From: JAFGHJ01 sp964534175
GTDB lineage: Bacteria > Hydrothermota > UBA3072
Assembly (NCBI GenBank): GCA_964534175.1
Contig: CAZHNS010000001.1
Coordinates: 92,378 to 156,377 of the forward strand
DNA: 64,000 bases
Direction: 5' to 3'
Below are positions 8,768 to 17,424 of this stretch, piece after piece. The notes under the pieces are model-generated. The model was not told where the DNA came from and ran no database searches. It saw nothing but the letters and a program-made list of their open reading frames with translations. The translations under genes and the position numbers were made by a program. Each line of letters opens with the position of its first letter. The stretch's first letter is position 1.

Positions 8768-11104
8768 TTACCTTATTATAATAAATTTTTTGTTAACACT
8801 TCTACCATCAGGAGTTTCTATATGGGCTATATAGAGCCCGGGTGCAGGAGTCTGGTCTGAATCGGTAATCATATATCTTTGACCTCCGGAAAATTCTCCC
8901 CAGGCTTCAGCTGCAGAGCCGTCGGTGTGTTCTATAGTTGTTATCAAATCGGCGGCTTCGTTGAAAATATATATTGTGCATTCCTGCGGTAAATTCTGAA
9001 AGACAATTTTATCTTCTGTTCCAGAATATTGAACCTGTTGAGCCCCAATATTGCAGGGGTTTGGAACTATCCTTATCTGTTCTAATGAATATGCGTCAGA
9101 TGTATCGGGTGAAACTCCTCCTTTTACGCTTATTGGAGATTTGGACATGGTTAACCATCGACTGCTTTTTATATCACTGCTGTTATAGGCTACAACCTGA
9201 TAATAATAATCGACATTTCTCTGGGGAGGGTTATCAGGTCTTGTTTCATAATCGCGATATACATAGTAATCGGATTTACCTGCTTCTGCAGAGATTGTGT
9301 CGATCACAACCCACCTACCAACCTCTACCCCTCCTGTCTTATCATATTCCCAATTTCCTGACGCCCTGGATATTATAAAGCCGTCTATATCGGAAGGCGT
9401 ACCGCTTTCATACAGCCATTCAATAGATGTGAAATTGGCGGCTGAGGCGAAACGAACCTCTTCAGGGGGTAATGGCGAAGCAGGTACATTATAATTGAGA
9501 TTAAAATTCCTTTGAGCATTTATACCGTTTATAAAAAGTGAATCCTTACCGGTACATACCATTAGATCTTTACACATATCATTTAGAGTAGGAACGGCTT
9601 CGGGGTGTTCTTCAGGGTGTTCCACGAAAACTTTTGCGTATGGATAATATTCAACTAGTGTGTTATAAATTTCAGCGGAATCCATAGACGGAAAATAATC
9701 TTCTTTAGCAGTTCCATCTCGCCATGATTCACCTACTGACCAGGTGTATTCTCTTGTGATACCACCACCTATAACGGCCCACACTATCCTTAAGGAATCG
9801 CCGAATTCAAGATGATAAGGACCCAGTGAGTAAAGATCGTTAAAGAACCAGTGTCCTCCCCCTAATGCTTCCGTTATGTCCCATGGATCATAAGAGATAA
9901 ACCATTCATTGAAATCTAATTCCTGTAAACGGTCCGGAGGCTGTTGAAAATATGTGTTTGGTCGGCAGGTATAGACACTATCCATAAGGTATGAATAATT
10001 TTTGGCTCCAATGTCGTGGTCCGGTTTAATTCCAGCTATCCCTCTTGCGAGAATCGAGAAATTGTTTTCAAGAGAGGTGGTATCTGTGAATTCGGTTTCT
10101 CCGCTCCATATGCATGCGGGTACCATCCTCATCTGAGGTTTAGCCATATCATTGGTTTCCGGATGGTTATCCGGTCCAATCGGTGATGGTCCCATAGCGA
10201 CGTTAGTAGATGGAGGCGCATAAAGAACTGCTTCACCCGACCATATCGACGCGTCGAGCCATGCGGGTTTTGAACTGTGAGTTGATGATCTTTGTCCAAA
10301 ATTGTCAACGCTGGATATTGTACCTTCTAAAGAATTCCATGGATAAACATAAACTATTCGCAGGGAATCGTCGGGATCGGGTGTACATCCTTCCCAGCTC
10401 AACCAGCTGTGTACGTCGTCCGTGCCGTGTGTTATCATTTCGTGATTTCTTGCAAAATAAAAACTGTCCAGGGTCTGACCCGGGAGCTCGATAACGCTGT
10501 CCAGATCGACGTTTCCCGTATTTACAAGCGTCCAATCCCATATCACATAATCATCATGGTCCTGAGTTCCCCAGCCGAGGCATCTCGCATATATATCAAC
10601 ACCCATACTGGTACGTATATGCGATTCCGTCATTACATCCGCAGTGCCCCAAACTTTATTTGGTTCAATTTCGTCCCCACCAGAGGGAAATCTTGTGTCA
10701 CCAAAAAATATTCCTTCCATATATATTCTCGGGTATCCATATCTGAAGTATCTGCGAATTGTTATTAATTCGTCGTCCGGGACAGCTAACATAAGGCCCG
10801 GGTCGCCCCGAAACGGACAGCCGCTCATAGCATAATCCCAGACCAGGCCGTTGGTGTCAGTCCAGTTCTTGCAGGCAAGGATTTGACCTCCGGTACACAT
10901 CAAACCGCCATTTTTCCAACCAGGGGTATAAGCGTGATTCCTCGTGTAGTCAACCTTCCCGTCCCAGCCTACAATATGAGATTGTATCCCGGTATCATAA
11001 ATCAGAGCCTGAATTGTTCCTATGTCAATCTTGGTAGCAGTGTGACTCTTCAGGATCAGACTCAGAGACATAAATATTAAAATCAATTTTAAATCTTTTG
11101 CCAT
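8768..11104 (-). CDS. FN3 protein with type IX-like C-terminal sorting domain
   Basis: 778 residues with an N-terminal signal segment. Residues up to about 540 form a domain shared with the protein at 1-2273 (KVWGTADVM, DDYVIWDWTLVNTGN, SLRIVWAVIGGG). Then a fibronectin type III-like domain (PPEEVRFASAANFTSIEWLY, near residues 555-665) and a C-terminal domain starting IRIVPNPCN and ending NKKFIIIR, which matches the general look of type A sorting domains. It is the middle gene of receptor operon B, 46 bases after the receptor and 15 before PorV. Expected location: cell surface. Function of the large domain is unknown. Confidence 0.85.
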   Translation of the reverse strand: MAKDLKLILIFMSLSLILKSHTATKIDIGTIQALIYDTGIQSHIVGWDGKVDYTRNHAYTPGWKNGGLMCTGGQILACKNWTDTNGLVWDYAMSGCPFRGDPGLMLAVPDDELITIRRYFRYGYPRIYMEGIFFGDTRFPSGGDEIEPNKVWGTADVMTESHIRTSMGVDIYARCLGWGTQDHDDYVIWDWTLVNTGNVDLDSVIELPGQTLDSFYFARNHEMITHGTDDVHSWLSWEGCTPDPDDSLRIVYVYPWNSLEGTISSVDNFGQRSSTHSSKPAWLDASIWSGEAVLYAPPSTNVAMGPSPIGPDNHPETNDMAKPQMRMVPACIWSGETEFTDTTSLENNFSILARGIAGIKPDHDIGAKNYSYLMDSVYTCRPNTYFQQPPDRLQELDFNEWFISYDPWDITEALGGGHWFFNDLYSLGPYHLEFGDSLRIVWAVIGGGITREYTWSVGESWRDGTAKEDYFPSMDSAEIYNTLVEYYPYAKVFVEHPEEHPEAVPTLNDMCKDLMVCTGKDSLFINGINAQRNFNLNYNVPASPLPPEEVRFASAANFTSIEWLYESGTPSDIDGFIISRASGNWEYDKTGGVEVGRWVVIDTISAEAGKSDYYVYRDYETRPDNPPQRNVDYYYQVVAYNSSDIKSSRWLTMSKSPISVKGGVSPDTSDAYSLEQIRIVPNPCNIGAQQVQYSGTEDKIVFQNLPQECTIYIFNEAADLITTIEHTDGSAAEAWGEFSGGQRYMITDSDQTPAPGLYIAHIETPDGRSVNKKFIIIR

Positions 11105-11150
11105 TATTCCTCCTTTTTAAGCTTCTCTGTTACCTGGTATTCCATTTTCA

Positions 11151-14100
11151 TCAAAAATTGAGTTTGATACCTAAAGAAATGCTTCTTGGATTTAGGAACG
11201 TAAAGGAAGTTCTGTTTGGATCATTTATATATGGTTTTTCTTCGCTTCTTAATTCTCCCACTTCGTCTGGCTCCTGTCCTTTAACAGGAGGAAGATATCC
11301 GTTGTTCTGCCAATCAGGATGTTCGTACATTGCAAGATGTAAAGATTTTAAATAATCAGTTTGATCTTCGTCGTTTGCGAATCCTCGTCTATTTAGGATC
11401 TTCCAATCAAAAACATTGTTAACTTCGATGAAAAAGCCCATCTGGGTTCCCGAGAAAACAAAATCCTTCTCCAAACTCATATCCAGATCACGTTCACTTG
11501 GCCACTGGATATTATCCTGGACCAGATTAGCTTCCCAATCAACAGGGTTAAACGTGTAATATTCCCCGGCTCTCCAGTAATAGATAAAATTAAGCCGATA
11601 ACCGCCAAGGAGAGATCCAAAGTCCGTGGGAAGATTAAAGCTAACCTGGGCACGAAAAACTGGACGGGCAATGGATTTATACTCGGTTGCATCCCTTGCT
11701 CCCATATTAACATTTTTATTTGGATCTTCGTAATAAGTTGCGCGGCCAATACGTCCCAGAGACCTTACATTGTAGTCATAGTTTAGCCATCCTGTAATCC
11801 ATCTGCCGTAAGGTTTTCTGATACTTAATTCAAAACCTCGAATATCTTCATATTCTATATTCTCAACGGTGTTATAGACGAAAGTTTCGTATTGGTCCAC
11901 GTACTGAACCGTATAAGGCTCATCGCTTACATCTTTGTAATAACCCGCAAGGTGGAATAAAAACATGTCAAGTAAATTACTCTCAAAACCCACCTCGTAG
12001 GAGATGGTTCTCGGTAAATCCAGAGCAGGATTGCCAAAGAATCCATTTTGTCCACCAAAATTATAGAAAATCTTGTATAAGTCGTTGCTTGCAGGCAGGG
12101 AATAAAAGTGCCCGTAATTAAAGAACAGTTTAGTATATTCGGATATTGGGAAGGAGATTCCAAGCCGTGGGCTAATCTTCATACGCGTAGGCGCGGGTTC
12201 TCTGGTAACAAGACCTAATGTATCCAGTATATATTTTGTATAATCGAACGCTAGGTCATTTGAATCTCCTATGAGTATATAATCATTGGTGTTTATGTAA
12301 TCTGCTCTAATACCAACATTTGCAATCATTCCTTCCCATTCCACTTTATCCTGCAGATAGCTCCCTATCCTTGTTAATTTATCTTCCCACTGGACTGTTA
12401 ATCTTTCATCCCAAAATCCTCTGTCTCCCTGCCAGTAAGTATTCATATAATCAAGATTAACCTCAATACCACCTTTTATCTCGTTGAATTTATTCATCTG
12501 GTGAGTTATATCGAATTTCGCATTATAAGTGGTTACGTTAGAAGTGTCAAACTGACCAAGACACATAGCTCCCGCGTTCATGTTAGTTCCTAAAAGCGTT
12601 TGACTGTGATTGGATACTGTATCGCCAAGCTCATTTACTACCATTACCCATTCTCCGTAAGGTGCTTCGTCTACCCCGTAACGTAATGAATCGGGAAGCG
12701 TATCATTTCCGAAAAATTTAATTGTAGTAGTGTCTCTTTTTCGGACATCATGATAAAAATTGCAATGATGTTTCTTACGTACGAAGTTTGTCCTGATAGT
12801 GTAAAATGTGTTGGTGCTTAAGGAATGTTCAAATGTAAATCCTCCCATTGAGGCACGGACATCAAAAGGAGAAAGGGAATTTGGGTTGTACAATGAGGCG
12901 TCTGAACTCCAGTCTCCCAGTTTGGAACCATAATACTGGTAAATTATATCCATACCGTTTCTAAGGTATATCCTATCGTTGTCACCTGTAGCCCAACCTG
13001 TTTGCCCGTATCTGGTGAAACCAAGAGTGTTGATGATTCCGTATCTACCCAAAATACTTAATTTAGTATTTTGAGTTAAATGGGAAGTTAATTTTAGATC
13101 GACCTTATTTTCCTCGTAGTAATCTCTCGAGTCGGGAAGCGCAAATGCGTCCCGATGGTTTCTGTATGAAACAAAAAAGGTCATGTCCCCTAAATATTTA
13201 CCGATTACCGGGAGCGGTCCGCCGAAACCCACGTCTGCAGTCAGATCCGGTAAATCTCCATATTTTCCTCTCCTTGAACCTTCGTAGCTGGCGGGTAAAA
13301 GAGAATCAGTAAGAGAAGTATCGACGAGATTTTCCCATAAAAAAATATCTCGCCATTCCTCAGGAGTCAACTGATAGTCTTCATTTTGTTCCGCGTAATC
13401 AATCCATCCATCGAATTCTTTGTCCACGATTTTATTCTCCCAATAGGATTCATCTTCGTATACAGTAAATGTATCCAGTCCGGCGGAGCTTGTATGGTAA
13501 ACGCCAAAAGTGTCAACGTAGTATGTTTTTATCCTATATTCACCGATGGTATCCGTATATCTGTCCGGACCAAGCCAGCAAACGCTATCCGTTTCATCCA
13601 GGAACATTGACAGATAGTAATTATCCGGACTGTATATTGAAAGTCCACTGTGCTTCTGATGAGCTAAAGTGTATCGAAAATCAATTGAACCGTGGTAAGC
13701 ATCTCTGGATCCTTCTTTAGTAATAATGTTAACTACACCGGAACGAACGTTACCATACTCGGCAGTAAAACCACCTTTAAGCAACTGCACTTCTTTTACA
13801 GAGCTCAGATTAGGCGTCATTATAGGCTCATTTACCCTGTTGTCTACCAAAAATAAACCATCAGTCATTAATTGAGTTTGGTCCGTGCTGCCTCCTCGAA
13901 TTTCCCAGCCTTCTACACCAGCCTGCATATTGAGATAATCTTTTACATCGGTAATGAGCGGTACTGCCTTTATTTCTTCTACTCCTGCAGATACTGAACT
14001 GGCTGAAATGTCCATCTTGATCAATTCACTTTTAGACTTAACTGTTACACCTTTGCCTTCTATGATGGTGGACGTCAGTTCGAAATTAAGAGGAGTGGTA

Positions 14101-14414
14101 TGTCCGGCGCTTACAAGTACTTCTGTTTTTGTTATTGATTCATATCCCATCATTCTTGCCTGAACATTGTAAGTTCCCGGGGTAAGATTCAATATGTAGT
14201 AGTAACCTTCCGCGTCTGCCGCTGCACCTTTATCTGTATTTTCAACAATAATGTTTGCGCCCGGCAACCCTTCGCCTGTTTGCTCATCTACAACAACGCC
14301 GGCAATCTTTCCTGTAACCGCCGCTTTCGTATTTAGATTAAAGATCAATAAGGACAAAATAAACAGGATAAGCCATCTGGGTAACAATTTATATCCCCTT
14401 CCGGTACTTTTCAT
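11151..14414 (-). CDS. TonB-dependent receptor with CarboxypepD_reg-like N-terminal domain (copy B)
   Basis: About 1087 residues, paralogue of 2303-5458. Signal peptide (RWLILFILSLLIFNLNTKA), regulatory-like domain (GKIAGVVVDEQTGEGLPGAN), plug (WEIRGG, LMTDGL, KGGFTAEYGNVRSG) and barrel ending RSISLGIKLNF. The two proteins are most alike in the first 250 residues and diverge in the extracellular loops, for instance an insert rich in Asp and Tyr near residues 285-340 here, which fits different ligands. ATG at 14414 is chosen for the AAAGGAGG five bases upstream rather than the 25-codon longer frame. First gene of a three-gene operon with 8768-11104 and PorV. Confidence 0.9.
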   Translation of the reverse strand: MKSTGRGYKLLPRWLILFILSLLIFNLNTKAAVTGKIAGVVVDEQTGEGLPGANIIVENTDKGAAADAEGYYYILNLTPGTYNVQARMMGYESITKTEVLVSAGHTTPLNFELTSTIIEGKGVTVKSKSELIKMDISASSVSAGVEEIKAVPLITDVKDYLNMQAGVEGWEIRGGSTDQTQLMTDGLFLVDNRVNEPIMTPNLSSVKEVQLLKGGFTAEYGNVRSGVVNIITKEGSRDAYHGSIDFRYTLAHQKHSGLSIYSPDNYYLSMFLDETDSVCWLGPDRYTDTIGEYRIKTYYVDTFGVYHTSSAGLDTFTVYEDESYWENKIVDKEFDGWIDYAEQNEDYQLTPEEWRDIFLWENLVDTSLTDSLLPASYEGSRRGKYGDLPDLTADVGFGGPLPVIGKYLGDMTFFVSYRNHRDAFALPDSRDYYEENKVDLKLTSHLTQNTKLSILGRYGIINTLGFTRYGQTGWATGDNDRIYLRNGMDIIYQYYGSKLGDWSSDASLYNPNSLSPFDVRASMGGFTFEHSLSTNTFYTIRTNFVRKKHHCNFYHDVRKRDTTTIKFFGNDTLPDSLRYGVDEAPYGEWVMVVNELGDTVSNHSQTLLGTNMNAGAMCLGQFDTSNVTTYNAKFDITHQMNKFNEIKGGIEVNLDYMNTYWQGDRGFWDERLTVQWEDKLTRIGSYLQDKVEWEGMIANVGIRADYINTNDYILIGDSNDLAFDYTKYILDTLGLVTREPAPTRMKISPRLGISFPISEYTKLFFNYGHFYSLPASNDLYKIFYNFGGQNGFFGNPALDLPRTISYEVGFESNLLDMFLFHLAGYYKDVSDEPYTVQYVDQYETFVYNTVENIEYEDIRGFELSIRKPYGRWITGWLNYDYNVRSLGRIGRATYYEDPNKNVNMGARDATEYKSIARPVFRAQVSFNLPTDFGSLLGGYRLNFIYYWRAGEYYTFNPVDWEANLVQDNIQWPSERDLDMSLEKDFVFSGTQMGFFIEVNNVFDWKILNRRGFANDEDQTDYLKSLHLAMYEHPDWQNNGYLPPVKGQEPDEVGELRSEEKPYINDPNRTSFTFLNPRSISLGIKLNF

Positions 14415-14647
14415 TAAAACCTCCTTTCTTTTATGGCTACAAGACGATTTAAACACAAGTATTGCGATATGTAACAATTGAAAAGGCAATTTATGTTATT
14501 AGAAATTAATTTATCTATCAAGGTAAACTCTTTTAAGTAAAAAACACAACTAATTTTTTCATCAAATAATACAATTTATAAAATTAACCTCCTTTGTAAT
14601 CCATAACCCTAAAATGGGGTAAATTTTAACCTTACTTGTTAGGTATT
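14415..14647 (-). promoter_or_regulatory. Long conserved 5' leader of receptor operon B
   Basis: About 233 bases from the predicted start site to the ATG, alignable to the leader at 5459-5687. It holds a second strong SD-like AAAGGAGG (around 14588-14595) with no well-spaced start codon, plus the real one before the ATG. No perfect hairpin stands out. No gene is seen in the whole 14415-14898 gap, which otherwise holds the promoter and repeat-like text. Confidence 0.5.
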
Positions 14648-14653
14648 TAAACC

Positions 14654-14681
14654 ATTATAGGCACGATGAATTTTTTGTCAA
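14654..14681 (-). promoter_or_regulatory. Sigma-70 type promoter of receptor operon B
   Basis: Minus strand TTGACA (14676-14681), 16-base spacer, TATAAT (14654-14659); identical boxes and spacing to receptor A. Confidence 0.85.
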
Positions 14682-14699
14682 GGAAAAATTAGACCATCT

Positions 14700-14890
14700 C
14701 TTCCATATTTTTATCACAGAGTTCCGAGGGGAAATGAGGGGATTAGAAGAAGTACAATTTAGGAATTCAGGGACTAAGGATTAAGTGGTAAGTGTTTTTT
14801 CTTGATCCTTGCTTGTATTTCCTGTTTTGTAGCTAATACATTAACGCTAAACACTCTAATTATCTACTAATCCAAAGTCAACAGCTTGTA
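14700..14890. repeat. Word-repeat mosaic between HD-GYP gene and receptor promoter
   Basis: Contains ATCACAGAGTTCCGAGG (14713-14729), GGGACTAAGGATTAAGTGG near 14770 and a TTAACGCTAAACACTC stretch near 14850. These resemble repeat words in other gaps. No coding sequence seen. Confidence 0.45.
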
Positions 14891-14898
14891 GCGATTGA

Positions 14899-16074
14899 TT
14901 AAAGGGTGGGGGGGATGGGTTGTGCGTTTTTTGTAAAATAATCGCTTATTTTTTCGATATGTTTTATTGATTTAAAGAACGCATCAGTAGTTTCTGGACA
15001 GAAATGTTTTCCTCTATCTTCTTCAATCATCTTAAAAGTTTTAGAAAGAGGAAAGCGTTTTTTTCGATATGGGCGCTCTGAAGTTAGAGCATCAAAGAAA
15101 TCGGATAGAGCTACAATTCTACCCACTAAAGGGATTTTTTTGCCTTTAAGTCCTCTTGGATAACCTTTCCCGTCCCATCTCTCATGATGGGTGTGAGCAA
15201 TCTCTGCGGCAGTTTTAATTACTTCTGATTGGGAATCTTTTAATAGTTTATATCCAAGAGTTGTGTGTTCTTTCATTATTTCCCATTCATGAGGGTCTAA
15301 TTTACCCGGTTTGTTTAATATATTATCAGGGATACCGATTTTACCTATATCGTGCAGAGGGCTGCCTCTATAAATCGTTTCTATCAAATTATCATTTAGC
15401 TTTAGAGTTTCAGCGATTATTTTTGAGAAAGTCGCGACTCTTTTAATGTGGTCTCCTGTTTCTTTATCCTTATACTCGGCTGCCTCACCAAGCACAAAAA
15501 TTGTTTCTAATTGTGCTGATTTAAGTTCATCAGTGAGCTGAGCGTTCCTAATCGCCACTGCCGCCTGTGAAGCGAGAGACTCGCCCAGCTTTTCATCTGC
15601 TTTACTGAAAGATGTTATTTCCCATTTCCCGGTTTTGTTTATGAGTTGAAATACACCGACTAATTCATTTTCTCTGTCGATAATAGGTACGGTTAACATC
15701 GATTTGCATCTGTAACCTGTTTTCTCTTCGAATTCCGTATTATGGCAGTAAGGACAGTTTTTTATAGAATTTAAATCTTTTATGTTTAATATTTTTTTGT
15801 TTTTCGCGCTCCAGCCAGCGATGGATTTATTTGTAATTGGCAGGGCATGAGGAGCAATCGATTCTAAGAAGTTTTTTTTACCCATTTTTTCTTCGAGAGT
15901 GAGATTACGTGAAACTCTAAATTCTAATTTGTTATTGTTTTTAAGGTAGAAGGTTCCGGCGTCAGCCTTACAAAGTTTGCACGCATCCTCGAGAATTATA
16001 TTAAGCAATTTACTGAGGTCTTTTTCTGCCGATAACTTAATACCTATTTCTATTAAAGTATCGTACGTCCTCAT
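14899..16074 (-). CDS. GAF and HD-GYP domain protein, likely cyclic-di-GMP phosphodiesterase
   Basis: 391 residues. Residues about 10-185 form a GAF sensor domain containing an unusual CPYC pair and a further cysteine (GYRCKSM). The HD-GYP domain follows, with LHDIGKIGIPDNIL near residue 240 and HHERWDGKGYPRGLKG near 295; the metal-binding HD and the GYP loop are intact. Family role: hydrolysis of cyclic di-GMP. No response receiver or membrane segment, so a soluble enzyme. Single gene. Its promoter (16081-16109) places the ATG six bases past the -10 with no SD, so the mRNA is probably leaderless. The cysteines could bind metal or sense redox state (speculative). Confidence 0.88.
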   Translation of the reverse strand: MRTYDTLIEIGIKLSAEKDLSKLLNIILEDACKLCKADAGTFYLKNNNKLEFRVSRNLTLEEKMGKKNFLESIAPHALPITNKSIAGWSAKNKKILNIKDLNSIKNCPYCHNTEFEEKTGYRCKSMLTVPIIDRENELVGVFQLINKTGKWEITSFSKADEKLGESLASQAAVAIRNAQLTDELKSAQLETIFVLGEAAEYKDKETGDHIKRVATFSKIIAETLKLNDNLIETIYRGSPLHDIGKIGIPDNILNKPGKLDPHEWEIMKEHTTLGYKLLKDSQSEVIKTAAEIAHTHHERWDGKGYPRGLKGKKIPLVGRIVALSDFFDALTSERPYRKKRFPLSKTFKMIEEDRGKHFCPETTDAFFKSIKHIEKISDYFTKNAQPIPPTL

Positions 16075-16080
16075 ATGTTT

Positions 16081-16109
16081 ATAATAATTAAATTGGGGTC
16101 AGATGTCAA
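16081..16109 (-). promoter_or_regulatory. Leaderless-type promoter of the HD-GYP gene
   Basis: Minus strand TTGACA (16104-16109), 17-base spacer, TATTAT (16081-16086), then six bases and the ATG at 16074. Confidence 0.75.
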
Positions 16110-16139
16110 TATATATTATAGTCCAATGTCAAAAAAATT

Positions 16140-16259
16140 TGTGCTGCTTGTGTGATTTGTTGTTAATATTATTGTTAGAGTGTTAGGAAGTTGGTAGGTT
16201 GGGTAGTTAAAACAGAAAATAAAAAATCTGGTGGGGTGGGGTTTTGTGCGCTTTGTGGT
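16140..16259. repeat. Word-repeat mosaic
   Basis: GTTAGAGTGTTAGGAAGTTG (16171-16190), GGTGGGGTGGGG (16230-16241) and TTTTGTGCGCTTTGTGGT (16242-16259). All three types recur in other gaps. Confidence 0.55.
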
Positions 16260-16260
16260 A

Positions 16261-17424
16261 TTAAAAGGCAACGAAGATATATCCGCCGATGTCAAAGTTG
16301 TCTTCGGATGCGAGACCGTAAATGTAATCGCCTTCTATGCCTACTCTTAAAAAGTTTTTTATATCGTATCCTAAATCGGCGCAGATAAAGTATTTTTCAG
16401 TTCCGTTAGTATATCCGTAAACGTTGGCACATATTAAGTCTGAAAAATTTGTACTTAGTCCCGCTCTTACGATGTAATCATAATCGGATTCTAAAGGATA
16501 TTCTAATTCAAAGAATAGTTCTCTGTAAGTTACTTTTGCACCGATAAAGTCCCGAGAACCGTTTAAATAATGAGAATAAATCAGTGAAACAGGTAAGTCA
16601 GGCGCCGATTGGCCTAATTCTACTCTATAATACGTGTCGGTAGAAGAATATTCGCGCAGGTACTGAGAAGATTGACAGTATAAATAAGCGATGCCTGTTT
16701 TATTTAACAGGCTGCCTTTAACATAGAGGTCGTAAATAGGCAGGAAGTAAACAAGCTCTGGATAGATTCTCGCATCGAACCAAACGGCTCCGGCTTGAAG
16801 AGGATATTCTTTGTATAGGATTTTTATACTGTAATCTACTGGTTCTCCAAGCTGTAAATTCAATTTGAAGTAGCTGTATTTAAAATTAATGTCGGCTACA
16901 CCGATGAGCGAGTCTGAATATACGCCAAAAAAATCAATATCGATGATTTTGTGTGTGTTTCCGATATTAAATCTGTAAACAGGATTGAATGATTCTCTGC
17001 CGTGTAACGCTGCGTTGGCGTAAAAACTTTCTACGGAAGTTCTTGAAAAGATTTGTATGGCTGAACTTTCTGCGGTAGAATTTTTAGTAAAATCCAGTCC
17101 AACTTCTAAGGGGTAAAAGATTTTTCTGCTATAACCGAGAAAATAACCCCCAAAATATGTTCCACCGGTAGCTTTCGCTCTGCAGCCGATGTTTCTTTCG
17201 GTTATTTTTTTACTTAAAACTTCAAAGTGTGGCAGCTCTTTTTTCGTATTTGTCATTTCGGGTTCAAGATATTCTTTTTCGAATGGTAAACTTTGTTTTT
17301 TTATGGGTTCGACTTCAACTTTTCTTTCTCCGTATACTTTTACTTCAGGAATATCGAGAATATCGGCATTTAAATTATAAACGAAAAAAAATAAGAACGT
17401 GAAAAGGATTAAGGTCTTTCTCAT
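16261..17424 (-). CDS. Predicted outer membrane beta-barrel protein
   Basis: 387 residues. Signal peptide (KTLILFTFLFFFVYNLNA), then a short charged region (PEVKVYGERKVEVEPIKKQ) and a beta-strand-rich body with alternating Tyr/Phe, ending IGGYIFVAF with a terminal aromatic residue as expected of BamA substrates. No known family recognised. Last gene of the ispF-TPR operon: its ATG overlaps the stop of the TPR gene by four bases. Joint work with the TPR protein at the envelope is inferred from this coupling. Confidence 0.65.
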   Translation of the reverse strand: MRKTLILFTFLFFFVYNLNADILDIPEVKVYGERKVEVEPIKKQSLPFEKEYLEPEMTNTKKELPHFEVLSKKITERNIGCRAKATGGTYFGGYFLGYSRKIFYPLEVGLDFTKNSTAESSAIQIFSRTSVESFYANAALHGRESFNPVYRFNIGNTHKIIDIDFFGVYSDSLIGVADINFKYSYFKLNLQLGEPVDYSIKILYKEYPLQAGAVWFDARIYPELVYFLPIYDLYVKGSLLNKTGIAYLYCQSSQYLREYSSTDTYYRVELGQSAPDLPVSLIYSHYLNGSRDFIGAKVTYRELFFELEYPLESDYDYIVRAGLSTNFSDLICANVYGYTNGTEKYFICADLGYDIKNFLRVGIEGDYIYGLASEDNFDIGGYIFVAF

